Source: an uncultured Fretibacterium sp. (GTDB lineage Bacteria > Synergistota > Synergistia > Synergistales > Aminobacteriaceae). From it: a stretch of DNA of 8,526 nucleotides. The notes under the pieces are model-generated. The model did no database searches. It was not told the origin of the DNA and saw nothing but the letters and a program-made list of their open reading frames with translations. The stretch is from positions 1-8,526 of the forward strand of contig CALGHA010000079.1 of NCBI GenBank assembly GCA_937915835.1, given 5' to 3'. The translations under genes and the position numbers were made by a program. Below are positions 1 to 5,530 of this stretch, one piece after another; position 1 is the first letter of the stretch, and the number at the start of each line of letters is the position of its first letter.

Positions 1-53
1 TGTTACGCACGCCGCCAGCGTTTATCCTGAGCCAGGATCAAACTCTCAGTTAA
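1..53 (-). rRNA. rrs: 16S rRNA gene, 5' end only (partial)
   Basis: Read on the minus strand, positions 46-27 give AGAGTTTGATCCTGGCTCAG, the universal 5' segment of bacterial 16S rRNA (the 27F primer site). It continues into the conserved ACGCTGGCGGCGTGC block before running off the window at base 1. Taking the A of AGAGTTT as E. coli position 8, the mature 5' end falls near base 53. The exact processed end cannot be seen. The stretch is too short for reliable taxonomy. Confidence 0.96.
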
Positions 54-227
54 AATTCGTGAGTTATTAATCTTTGGCTATATAAATCGCAAAATAAAAA
101 CTTATATCTCATCTGTAAATTATCTTTGTCAAATTACTCGAAAAGTGTTATCCTTCTCGCTGTTGCTTGATTTCTTCGCTCTTCTTAATCTCTTAAGCGT
201 TTGCCTCTCTCAAGCGCAACGAGTAAA
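54..227 (-). promoter_or_regulatory. 16S rRNA leader (pre-rRNA 5' spacer) with a weak second promoter candidate
   Basis: This untranslated stretch lies between the strong rRNA promoter and the 16S 5' end and would be transcribed and removed during rRNA maturation. A second TTGACA lies at 127-132 with AT-rich -10-like options near 103-109 (AGATAT at spacer 17, GATATA at spacer 18), so a weaker P2 is possible, as in many rRNA operons. I could not identify a clear boxA antitermination element. A protein readable on the plus strand across this region is unlikely to be real. Confidence 0.6.
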
Positions 228-255
228 ATTATACGCGCATTTTTTTATTTGTCAA
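228..255 (-). promoter_or_regulatory. rRNA operon promoter P1 (consensus sigma70 type)
   Basis: On the minus strand a perfect TTGACA (positions 255-250) is separated by 16 bases from a perfect TATAAT (233-228). Transcription would start near 221, about 170 bases ahead of the 16S 5' end. The A/T-rich tract just upstream (about 256-280) resembles an UP element. Two consensus hexamers directly ahead of a 16S gene make this a high-confidence call. Strong housekeeping expression is expected from family knowledge, not measured. Confidence 0.9.
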
Positions 256-293
256 CAAAATCACAAAAAACTTTTTCCAACATGTTATCTGCT

Positions 294-1268
294 TTATGGA
301 AGCCCGATTAATTCCCGTCCGCAAAAGATCTCAAAACCCGCAGCTAAATCATTGTCAGACTTAATCCCGCTCCTGATGTACTCGGCAACTTCATGCAAAT
401 CGCCCTCGTTGAATATGAAGCTCAAAAATTTATCGTACCATGAGCCTTTAGCCTTGTTACGTTTGAACTGTTCAAGCAAAAAGCTCATCAAGTAGCGCAT
501 TGGCTGGTCAACGTTCTGAGGGCTGAAGTGTGAATGCGGATCAGGTTTTCTGTAAACTTCGCGCTCAACTCTTCCGTCTGAGGCAATTTTGAAGCGTGCA
601 AATTTCGCGTTCCCAACTGTCTGAACTGGAAGCAATGCCATTGCAAGCCTGTTCGTGTAAAGAGGATTGGACGTGAGCATAAGCGTATTATTGAAGGCAC
701 GTTTTACGGATTTGTTGAGATGGTCGCGCAATTCGGGAGTTTCAAGGTATTTTTCACACTTTATCGGCACAAAAAGGATTAATCGCTCGTTTGCATCACC
801 CTCAAGGCTTCGTTTTATGACCCACTCGATTTCGTCAACAGCACAGCCGTCATCAATATATTTTCCGTCAAATTCCATGAGATAGGGCGTGTTTATGGCT
901 ACGATTATCACTGCTGAAGCCTTCACTATGTCGATTACCGTTCGATTATTGGAATCGCCGGGAATAATCCAGCCTCCGGGAAAGTCGTAAAACCTAACAG
1001 GCAGATATGCTCCATGTCCGACAACGTGAAAGAGAAATTCACGCAGCATTGATGTTCCTTCGATTGAGCGTTCAAATTGGCGAGTATTGGAATTGTTCGC
1101 ATCACGCATTAGAGATTTATATGCTTTCGTCAAAGTCCCAAATGTGAAGGGATTTGCGGGAAAAATCGTTCCAGGTGATACTTGCTCGAACTCTTCAGCC
1201 ATGCACGCGAGAAGAGTAGTTTTTCCTGCTCCGCTTGGACCTAATACCGCAAATTTCATATCATTCAC
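294..1268 (-). CDS. Small P-loop (TRAFAC-type) GTPase, third gene of the GTPase operon
   Basis: Predicted cytoplasmic nucleotide-binding protein of 324 residues, numbered from the GTG start. A G1/P-loop GPSGAGKT sits at residues 10-17 right after the first strand (MKFAVL). A second strand ends in YDFPGG (DFPGG at 95-99), a G3-like DxPG motif. A hydrophobic strand (ASAVIIVAIN) precedes the base-recognition region, where FVPIKCEK (about 166-173) replaces a canonical NKxD. A later LPVQTVG motif is also present. The layout recalls the bacterial 'double-GTPase'/TRAFAC families found in GTPase-centred conflict systems, but this is from memory and was not searched. It has no membrane segment. An ATG 28 codons upstream is open, but the GTG at 1266-1268 is preferred because a strong AAGGAGGAG lies 9 bases ahead. 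That start overlaps the previous gene's stop by 8 bp, implying translational coupling. The stop lies 38 bp from the rRNA promoter -35 box. Function unknown. Confidence 0.85.
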   Translation of the reverse strand: MNDMKFAVLGPSGAGKTTLLACMAEEFEQVSPGTIFPANPFTFGTLTKAYKSLMRDANNSNTRQFERSIEGTSMLREFLFHVVGHGAYLPVRFYDFPGGWIIPGDSNNRTVIDIVKASAVIIVAINTPYLMEFDGKYIDDGCAVDEIEWVIKRSLEGDANERLILFVPIKCEKYLETPELRDHLNKSVKRAFNNTLMLTSNPLYTNRLAMALLPVQTVGNAKFARFKIASDGRVEREVYRKPDPHSHFSPQNVDQPMRYLMSFLLEQFKRNKAKGSWYDKFLSFIFNEGDLHEVAEYIRSGIKSDNDLAAGFEIFCGRELIGLP

Positions 1269-2115
1269 GGGTATCATCTCCTCCTTGATTTTGGTCATTG
1301 CTCCTTGAGTTCGGGCTAATACGTCCTTTATTAATATTATTATGCCCGCCATTCGCTGCCTCCTTGTCGCTGCTTGTTATGTCTTGTGATGTCACCGATG
1401 AATTTTCCGGCATACTCGATTGTGCGTCCTGCGATTTCGAGGGTTGTTCCGGCGGCTTCGATGGACTTTTTCCCGGCATTAAGTACCACATCAGCAAGCA
1501 CACGCCTATAACTCCCGCCAATAATAGAGTTAATATCCACGTATAGCCCTCTCCTGAGTCTTCATCTTCATCTTTCGAGCCAATATTGACGATTTCGCCG
1601 GTGTCAGCAAAATATTTCAGCATATATCCGGCTTTTGGTGGCTCAATATTCGCGGGTTTACTCACGAGACACTGAAGAAATTCCCCATGATTAAATTTCA
1701 CGTCCTCGCCCTTAACGTCCCGGCCCTTCCAGTCCTTGCGCGTAATTGGTATCTCGGTGATGAGGCTTCCGGCAAATTCTCCTGTTTTGTCCCATTCATT
1801 TTTTACACGTGAAAATATTCTCATGGCCGCGCTCATTTTCGACTTAGGCAGCACCACGCAGAACGAGAACCGAATATCACGCCTCGCCCTGTCCTTAGCT
1901 CCACGTAAAAGCCCGAAAGCCGCGACGTAAATATTTTCGTCCTCAATGTACATAACCGCACTTCTCTCATCGTCAGACTTAACTTGAGCAATCTCGGTAA
2001 TCGGCTCAAAATATTCCGCGTAATCGAGCGTCTCACTCCCATCGTCAGCAAAAACTCGGTAATCCTCAGACAATGTCCGCGTGTAAAACATAAAATCTAT
2101 ATTGTCAGCTATCAT
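1261..2115 (-). CDS. Single-pass membrane protein, putative adaptor between two GTPases
   Basis: A 284-residue protein I cannot place in a family with confidence. Residues 1 to about 180 look like a folded globular domain with no signal peptide: it opens DFMFYTRT, and holds an aromatic and hydrophobic strand pair around 62-90 (IYVAAFGLL, then IRFSFCVVLP). An acidic stretch KDEDEDSGEG (181-190) leads into one strong hydrophobic segment at 191-213, followed by a ~70-residue tail rich in Ser, Pro, Gln and Asn that looks disordered. The absence of a signal peptide suggests the globular domain is cytoplasmic and the helix a membrane anchor; topology is inferred. The start follows the dynamin-like gene's stop by 3 bp, with GAGGAG in that gene's last codons as ribosome site. 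Position between two GTPase genes suggests a partner, regulator or membrane tether. A distant link to the GTPase-associated (GAP1-type) adaptor families is possible but speculative. Confidence 0.85.
   Translation of the reverse strand: MIADNIDFMFYTRTLSEDYRVFADDGSETLDYAEYFEPITEIAQVKSDDERSAVMYIEDENIYVAAFGLLRGAKDRARRDIRFSFCVVLPKSKMSAAMRIFSRVKNEWDKTGEFAGSLITEIPITRKDWKGRDVKGEDVKFNHGEFLQCLVSKPANIEPPKAGYMLKYFADTGEIVNIGSKDEDEDSGEGYTWILTLLLAGVIGVCLLMWYLMPGKSPSKPPEQPSKSQDAQSSMPENSSVTSQDITSSDKEAANGGHNNINKGRISPNSRSNDQNQGGDDTRE
1278..1286 (-). promoter_or_regulatory. Ribosome binding site that sets the start of the small GTPase
   Basis: AAGGAGGAG on the minus strand, inside the 3' end of the preceding gene. 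It is 9 bases from the GTG at 1266-1268. It abuts the ATG at 1275-1277 (too close) and is 18 bases from the ATG at 1257-1259 (too far). It therefore argues for the GTG start, and against the upstream ATG at 1350-1352, which would force a 92-base overlap. Confidence 0.65.
1340..1540 (-). CDS. Possible overlapping small ORF with heptad repeats (tentative)
   Basis: A 66-codon frame lies wholly inside the membrane-helix and tail region of the 284-aa gene, on the same strand but another frame. It starts at a GTG with AGGAGAGGG about 6 bases upstream, a better ribosome site than chance usually gives. Its middle shows three consecutive seven-residue repeats of the form [IL]-E-x-A-G-x-[TF] at residues 27-47 (IEAAGTT, LEIAGRT, IEYAGKF), as in an amphipathic helix. 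The larger frame here encodes a convincing membrane helix, so at least the first part of this frame may be a by-product. The two readings could be dual coding, a frameshifted tail of the larger protein, or coincidence. Low confidence as a gene. Confidence 0.22.
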   Translation of the reverse strand: MDINSIIGGSYRRVLADVVLNAGKKSIEAAGTTLEIAGRTIEYAGKFIGDITRHNKQRQGGSEWRA

Positions 2116-2118
2116 TAT

Positions 2119-4107
2119 CTACGCTCTCCTCATGGCCGGGAAATCCCGAAGAATTCCCTCTATATTCTGAACATGGCTTCTTATTGCCGCTGAAACATCA
2201 CGTTTTCTCTGAGAGCTTCCGAACTCATCAGGCCAGACATCTCCGCGAATTGGCCGGTATAATCTCTTCCACTCGATTTTGAGTTTTTCTTCATCACTCC
2301 CGGAACGTATCATTATGTCCTTGAACTCTTCGGCGGCGGCAAATGCGGCGTTGTTAGGCTCAGGATAAATCCCGTTAGGCCCGTCAAAACGTTTTCTCAT
2401 CTCGTAGACTGCCTGCTCGTATAAATCTTGAAGCATGTCGAGGACTTCAGGCTCATTACGTGGAACTCCCTGCGACTTGTTAGCTTCGTCAAGAGGATCA
2501 AGACAATTCAGGGCCTCACGTATTCTGTGCTGAGCAAAACTCCTGTAATTCAGTTTCCAATTGTCAAGAAGTTCAAGCCCGTAAAGTATCGTCGGAACTT
2601 TTTCTGCAAGATTATTTTCCCTTATGTATGCTGAAATCCGCCCTAATATCTCGTGATTGTCGCAGTCGAATTTTCCCGCAAGCCTCCCGGAAGTTCCCAG
2701 AATATGACCAAATTTATCTTTCATGGCCGTCATTACAGCGTTAAGTATGTCGTCCATGTCCTCTTGCATTCTCGTGCCCAGCTGTGTTCGCAAAATGTGA
2801 AGACACTCGGGATAAACACGAATTGTGTCGCCGTATTCCATAAATTTCTCGCTGATTTCCTCCTCATTGAACGGGAAACTCGAACCGTTTTCAGCCTCCG
2901 TGAAAATATTCTCTATTCTCTCTCGTAAGGGTTCGCATGGAGTTCCTTTAGCGTCCCGAAGTTCTGAACCTTTGCCGACACATGACTGTATCCCAACTGC
3001 TAACTTTTTCCAGATTGCCGCAAATAATACGTCGAACATGTCAGCGTCATCATCTGAGGCCCGGCCTTCACGCGTCATTTCCTCGAGATGTGAAAGATTT
3101 TCCCTGAGCTGTGATAATGTTCTATCTATATCGTTCTGAAGATAAGCGGCATATTCTGCGTCGTTACGTTCGATATTGGCCGAGAGAAAATCAAGCGCTT
3201 TGTCGATAATTTCACGGCTGACATCGTCATAATCTGTGCAGTCAGCAATCATTGTTCCAGCAACCTGAATTTGTGCGTCCTTTATCGTGTCTTTCAGAAG
3301 TCCGCATTGTGTCATGTTGTCCGCGCCTTCACGTGAATCCCTGTTGAATACCCAGAAAGACCAGCGCTCAATCGGGAGTTTCTCGCCTAATGCCCGTCTT
3401 GCTTGACTGTAAAGTGATACTTCGTTGTCCTGCCATCCTGCTCCAGCATTTGAAGGTTTCGACAAGAATAAAACTAAGTCAACTTGATCGCTCAATGCCC
3501 GGACTAACTGCTCAGTGTCTCCCTTTCGAGTGTCGCCAAGTCCAGGAAGGTCAATAAGCCTGAGTTTGCCGACGTCAGAATTTGGGAACTTGCAGAAAAT
3601 TTCAACGCAGTCTACAGCCATATGCTTGAAAAATACCCGTTCACCTTTAGCGTTATCCTGAGCGACGTATTCACGGATTTGTCCGCGCTCAATTCTCATC
3701 GGGCTTCTTCCTAAATATTCCTGATACTGCGGCAAATGTCCTTGAAGGTCTCTCAAGTGCTGAAGGTGTAAATTCATCTGCGTAATAGTTTCGGGGCTTG
3801 CCTTGAAAGTTCCGGGTTCTGGAAGCCTCAATGACCCGAAATCGTGAATATCAGAAGGCGTGAAAAGATCTGCTTTGTACTGCTGAAGGTCTCGGAAATA
3901 CGGCGCGACTTTTTCGTCGATGAATTGCCGCTCAGTGAGAAAGCTGACTTGTGCGTATGCTGATGTGAGATTAGGAGTGTTGATAATGTCGGAGCGTACT
4001 CCTGTGCAAAATGCTTGATTACCGTCCGGGATTTCCTCTGTGCCTAGTCCTGTTATGTTTTGGAGAAGTCTGCTTTTACCCTGTCTTGCGCGTCCGATTA
4101 CTGCCAA
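2119..4107 (-). CDS. Dynamin-like large GTPase, main part (GTPase domain and C-terminal stalk-like region)
   Basis: A 662-residue frame, counted from the TTG at 4105-4107, with GTPase motifs of the dynamin superfamily. G1 is GRARQGKS at residues 5-12. The switch I threonine is probably T35 in FCTGV. G3 is the DLPGLGD at 186-192. A strand LVLFLSKP (211-218) follows, and the G4 region reads FWVFNRDS (251-258) instead of the usual T/NKxD. About 150 residues separate switch I from G3, longer than in a minimal dynamin. Residues about 310-660 are mainly helical and charged, consistent with a stalk or effector region, with no evident membrane helix. The TTG would start inside the first strand (EFLAVIGR), so the true N-terminus is almost certainly the frame at 4076-4297, joined by a frameshift; the joined product would be about 725 residues. 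It is the first gene of an operon with the membrane protein and the second GTPase. A membrane-remodelling or defence role is inferred from the family. Confidence 0.85.
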   Translation of the reverse strand: MAVIGRARQGKSRLLQNITGLGTEEIPDGNQAFCTGVRSDIINTPNLTSAYAQVSFLTERQFIDEKVAPYFRDLQQYKADLFTPSDIHDFGSLRLPEPGTFKASPETITQMNLHLQHLRDLQGHLPQYQEYLGRSPMRIERGQIREYVAQDNAKGERVFFKHMAVDCVEIFCKFPNSDVGKLRLIDLPGLGDTRKGDTEQLVRALSDQVDLVLFLSKPSNAGAGWQDNEVSLYSQARRALGEKLPIERWSFWVFNRDSREGADNMTQCGLLKDTIKDAQIQVAGTMIADCTDYDDVSREIIDKALDFLSANIERNDAEYAAYLQNDIDRTLSQLRENLSHLEEMTREGRASDDDADMFDVLFAAIWKKLAVGIQSCVGKGSELRDAKGTPCEPLRERIENIFTEAENGSSFPFNEEEISEKFMEYGDTIRVYPECLHILRTQLGTRMQEDMDDILNAVMTAMKDKFGHILGTSGRLAGKFDCDNHEILGRISAYIRENNLAEKVPTILYGLELLDNWKLNYRSFAQHRIREALNCLDPLDEANKSQGVPRNEPEVLDMLQDLYEQAVYEMRKRFDGPNGIYPEPNNAAFAAAEEFKDIMIRSGSDEEKLKIEWKRLYRPIRGDVWPDEFGSSQRKRDVSAAIRSHVQNIEGILRDFPAMRRA

Positions 4108-4140
4108 GAACTCCGGACATTCCCGGAAATTCTGGGGCTA
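4076..4140 (-). other. Frameshift window in the dynamin-like GTPase gene
   Basis: The upstream frame runs to a TAA at 4076-4078, and the downstream frame is open from a TAG at 4138-4140. Any switch between them must therefore occur within these ~60 bases. Going from the first frame to the second needs +1 (one base skipped) or -2. Homopolymers that could have gained a base lie inside: four C (4134-4137 on the plus strand read as G), three T (4128-4130 read as A) and three G (4122-4124 read as C), all on the coding strand. The UUU-C in this stretch would also permit a +1 slip in principle. I see no obvious stimulatory element. Confidence 0.7.
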
Positions 4141-4297
4141 TGCTCTCGTCGTTGAGTGCAGCGCGGCAAACTGGGAACATTTTGTCGAAACTTGATGTAA
4201 TTTTGCCGATGTTACTGCGGATATTCTGTATATCTTCTACGAGGGGTTTTCGCCTGTTTATTATGGAGTTGATACGTTCGGTTCTTTCTTGGCTCAT
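4076..4297 (-). CDS. N-terminal segment of the dynamin-like GTPase, out of frame with the rest
   Basis: A 73-codon frame starts at an ATG with GAGGTG six bases upstream (4304-4309), the best start in the operon leader. Residues 1 to about 58 are a charged, helical stretch typical of the helix ahead of a dynamin-like GTPase domain (INSIINRRKPLVEDIQNIRS). The end then reads APEFPGMSGVLGSN, while the next frame reads FRECPEFLAVIGRARQGKS. A single-base skip would give a smooth join such as APEFRECPEFLAVIGR. Read as is, this frame stops at a TAA inside the codons for the GKS of the P-loop, yielding a short protein without a GTPase domain. It is best viewed as the 5' part of a frameshifted gene (sequencing error, mutation or programmed event). 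A free-standing 73-aa protein is the less likely alternative. Confidence 0.7.
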   Translation of the reverse strand: MSQERTERINSIINRRKPLVEDIQNIRSNIGKITSSFDKMFPVCRAALNDESIAPEFPGMSGVLGSNRTRKTG

Positions 4298-4364
4298 TGC
4301 TCACACCTCACGGAACAACGAGCGGAATTTTACGGGGATATTACCTGTTAAAAAGACAACAATA

Positions 4365-4392
4365 GACTTGACTTGACTTGACTTGACTTGAC
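4365..4392. repeat. Pentanucleotide tandem repeat (ACTTG/CAAGT), 5.6 copies
   Basis: Plus strand shows five perfect ACTTG units from 4366 to 4390, extended to a 28-base period-5 tract at 4365-4392; the same tract can be read as five TTGAC units at 4368-4392. It lies immediately downstream of the -10 box of the GTPase operon promoter, so it covers the likely start site (about 4387) and the first transcribed bases. Short tandem repeats of this kind change copy number by slippage. Here that would alter the initially transcribed sequence and leader length, not a reading frame. Confidence 0.9.
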
Positions 4393-4393
4393 A

Positions 4394-4421
4394 ATTATAG
4401 CAGTCATGATGATTGCGTCAA
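4394..4421 (-). promoter_or_regulatory. Promoter of the GTPase operon
   Basis: On the minus strand TTGACG (4421-4416) and a perfect TATAAT (4399-4394) are separated by 16 bases. Transcription would start near 4387, about 90 bases ahead of the first ATG at 4297. Nothing else between the upstream terminator and the operon is as close to consensus. A weaker alternative is a second TATAAT at 4458-4453 without a good -35. The -35 GTCAA (plus strand 4417-4421) is an inverted copy of the TTGAC unit repeated downstream, so the promoter is flanked by TTGAC half-sites that could bind a regulator (inference). Confidence 0.75.
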
Positions 4422-4696
4422 CACCTTTTCTTTATTCTGTTGAATTTGGAGTATTATACAACACTAAAATTTTTCGTAATAGCTCATTCTTTGATATATT
4501 CTCGCGCAGAGTTAAGTTTTTGCCTCCATAGACATTTGGAAATTGTCTCGTTGAAAATTGGCCCGTTTATGAAGTTTTGAATTTCCATGCTCAATTGCTC
4601 TTCGTAAAAAATTTTTCATCAACAAAATATAACACGTTCTATTTTTGCGTTAAAATTCGAACACGCTTTATAAATAATTCTCGGCTGATTGCGAGT
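4422..4696. other. AT-rich intergenic region with no supported gene
   Basis: This lies between the terminator of the dehydrogenase operon and the promoter of the GTPase operon. It is visibly richer in A and T than the flanking genes. Two overlapping minus-strand frames of about 34-35 codons exist: one from ATG at 4586-4588 to TGA at 4484-4486, the other starting a little upstream with MKNFLRRAIEHG. Neither has a convincing ribosome site or recognisable motif. They could be the remains of a decayed gene. I see no tRNA, hairpin-rich RNA or mobile-element end. Confidence 0.5.
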
Positions 4697-4727
4697 AAAA
4701 AAATTCCCTCCCGATTGTTCAGGAGGG
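4697..4727 (-). terminator. Intrinsic terminator of the TRAP-dehydrogenase operon
   Basis: On the minus strand, ten bases past the dehydrogenase stop, CCCTCC (4727-4722) pairs with GGAGGG (4711-4706) across a ten-base loop. This is followed by AA and seven T residues (4703-4697). A GC-rich six-pair stem plus a U tract is the classic Rho-independent form. It separates the metabolic operon from the GTPase operon. Confidence 0.85.
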
Positions 4728-4736
4728 TTTAAAGTT

Positions 4737-5507
4737 TTACTTCACAAGATAACCGCCGTCAACCGGAATAATCGCGCCTCCTAAGTAATCGCTTGCATGA
4801 GACGCTAAGAAAATACATGCTCCCTTCATGTCGTCGCCAGTTCCCCAACGATTGGCCGGAATTCGTTCTGTAATTTGCTGATAACGAGGATTATTTTTGT
4901 CCAGCAAAGCCGCGTTCATCTCCGTAGCCATGTAGCCGGGAGCGATTGAGTTAACGTTAACGCCGCGAGCTATCCAGTCATTACTAAGTTCCTTCGTGAG
5001 CTGAGTAACTCCTCCTTTTGCCGCCGAATATGCCGGGACTGTCTGACCTCCGAACCATGAGACCATTGACGCGATCGTGATGATTTTTCCGTAGCCTTTT
5101 GCGAGCATAATTTTTCCGGCTTCCTGACAGAGAATAAATACGGAGTTCAAATTTACGTTCAAAACTTCGTCCCACTCTTCAATCGGGAAAACTTCCGCGC
5201 TGTGTCTTCTCTGGATGCCGTGAGCTGTAACGAGAATGTCAAGAGTTCCGCCGAGTTTCTCGACACACTCATTGAAGCACTTGTAGATTTCTTCACGAAC
5301 TGCGAGATTTGCTTTCACTCCATAACACTTGAAGCCCCGCGATTTGAACTCGTCAGCAACGGAAAAAACTTTGTCCGAAGTTCCAACGATTGCAACCTCA
5401 CAGCCTGCCTCTAAAAGTCCTTCAGCCATTCCGTAGCCAAGCCCGCGAGTTCCGCCGGTTACGATTGCTTTTTTGCCGGTAATGTCAAATAAATCTTTTG
5501 CGTTCAT
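4737..5507 (-). CDS. kduD: KduD/gluconate 5-dehydrogenase-like SDR oxidoreductase
   Basis: A 256-residue classical short-chain dehydrogenase, the usual family length, predicted cytoplasmic and NAD(P)-dependent. The nucleotide-binding TGGTRGLG motif is at 17-24. Catalytic residues are N119 (NVNL), S147 (IASMVS), Y160 and K164 (YSAAK). The conserved NNAG is replaced by TAHG at 94-97. The stretches SIAPGYMAT (187-195), RIPANRWG (215-222) and ASDYLGG...VDGGYL near the end closely recall E. coli KduD (2-dehydro-3-deoxy-D-gluconate 5-dehydrogenase) and gluconate 5-dehydrogenases, which interconvert sugar-acid keto and hydroxy groups at C5. Exact substrate is uncertain, so the symbol is by resemblance. 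It is the last gene of the TRAP operon, 23 bp after dctM with a GGGAGAAG ribosome site, and ahead of a terminator. The context supports catabolism of the sugar acid imported by the transporter. Confidence 0.85.
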   Translation of the reverse strand: MNAKDLFDITGKKAIVTGGTRGLGYGMAEGLLEAGCEVAIVGTSDKVFSVADEFKSRGFKCYGVKANLAVREEIYKCFNECVEKLGGTLDILVTAHGIQRRHSAEVFPIEEWDEVLNVNLNSVFILCQEAGKIMLAKGYGKIITIASMVSWFGGQTVPAYSAAKGGVTQLTKELSNDWIARGVNVNSIAPGYMATEMNAALLDKNNPRYQQITERIPANRWGTGDDMKGACIFLASHASDYLGGAIIPVDGGYLVK

Positions 5508-5530
5508 TCTTCTTCTCCCTTCTTTTATTC

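Noticed and set aside
145..495. Plus-strand open frame covering the rRNA leader and the end of the small GTPase
   Set aside because: It is antisense to the rRNA promoter, its leader and a well-supported gene, with no ribosome site or family motif; treated as a chance frame.
1269..1352. Longer start (ATG at 1350-1352) for the small GTPase
   Set aside because: It would add 28 residues of unlike character ahead of the first GTPase strand and a 92-base overlap with the previous gene; the AAGGAGGAG plus GTG at 1266-1268 explains the start better.
4365..4392. Tandem repeat considered as a CRISPR array
   Set aside because: The unit is 5 bases with no spacers and no cas gene nearby; it is a simple tandem repeat.
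4484..4588. 34-codon minus-strand frame (MEIQNFINGPIF...) in the intergenic region
   Set aside because: It has no good ribosome site, lies in AT-rich sequence, and a second frame of similar size overlaps it. It may be a gene remnant, but nothing supports expression.
5508..5530. Possible internal promoter between dctM and the SDR gene
   Set aside because: The gap is 23 bases and holds only a ribosome site; no -35/-10 pair is visible, so co-transcription is simpler.
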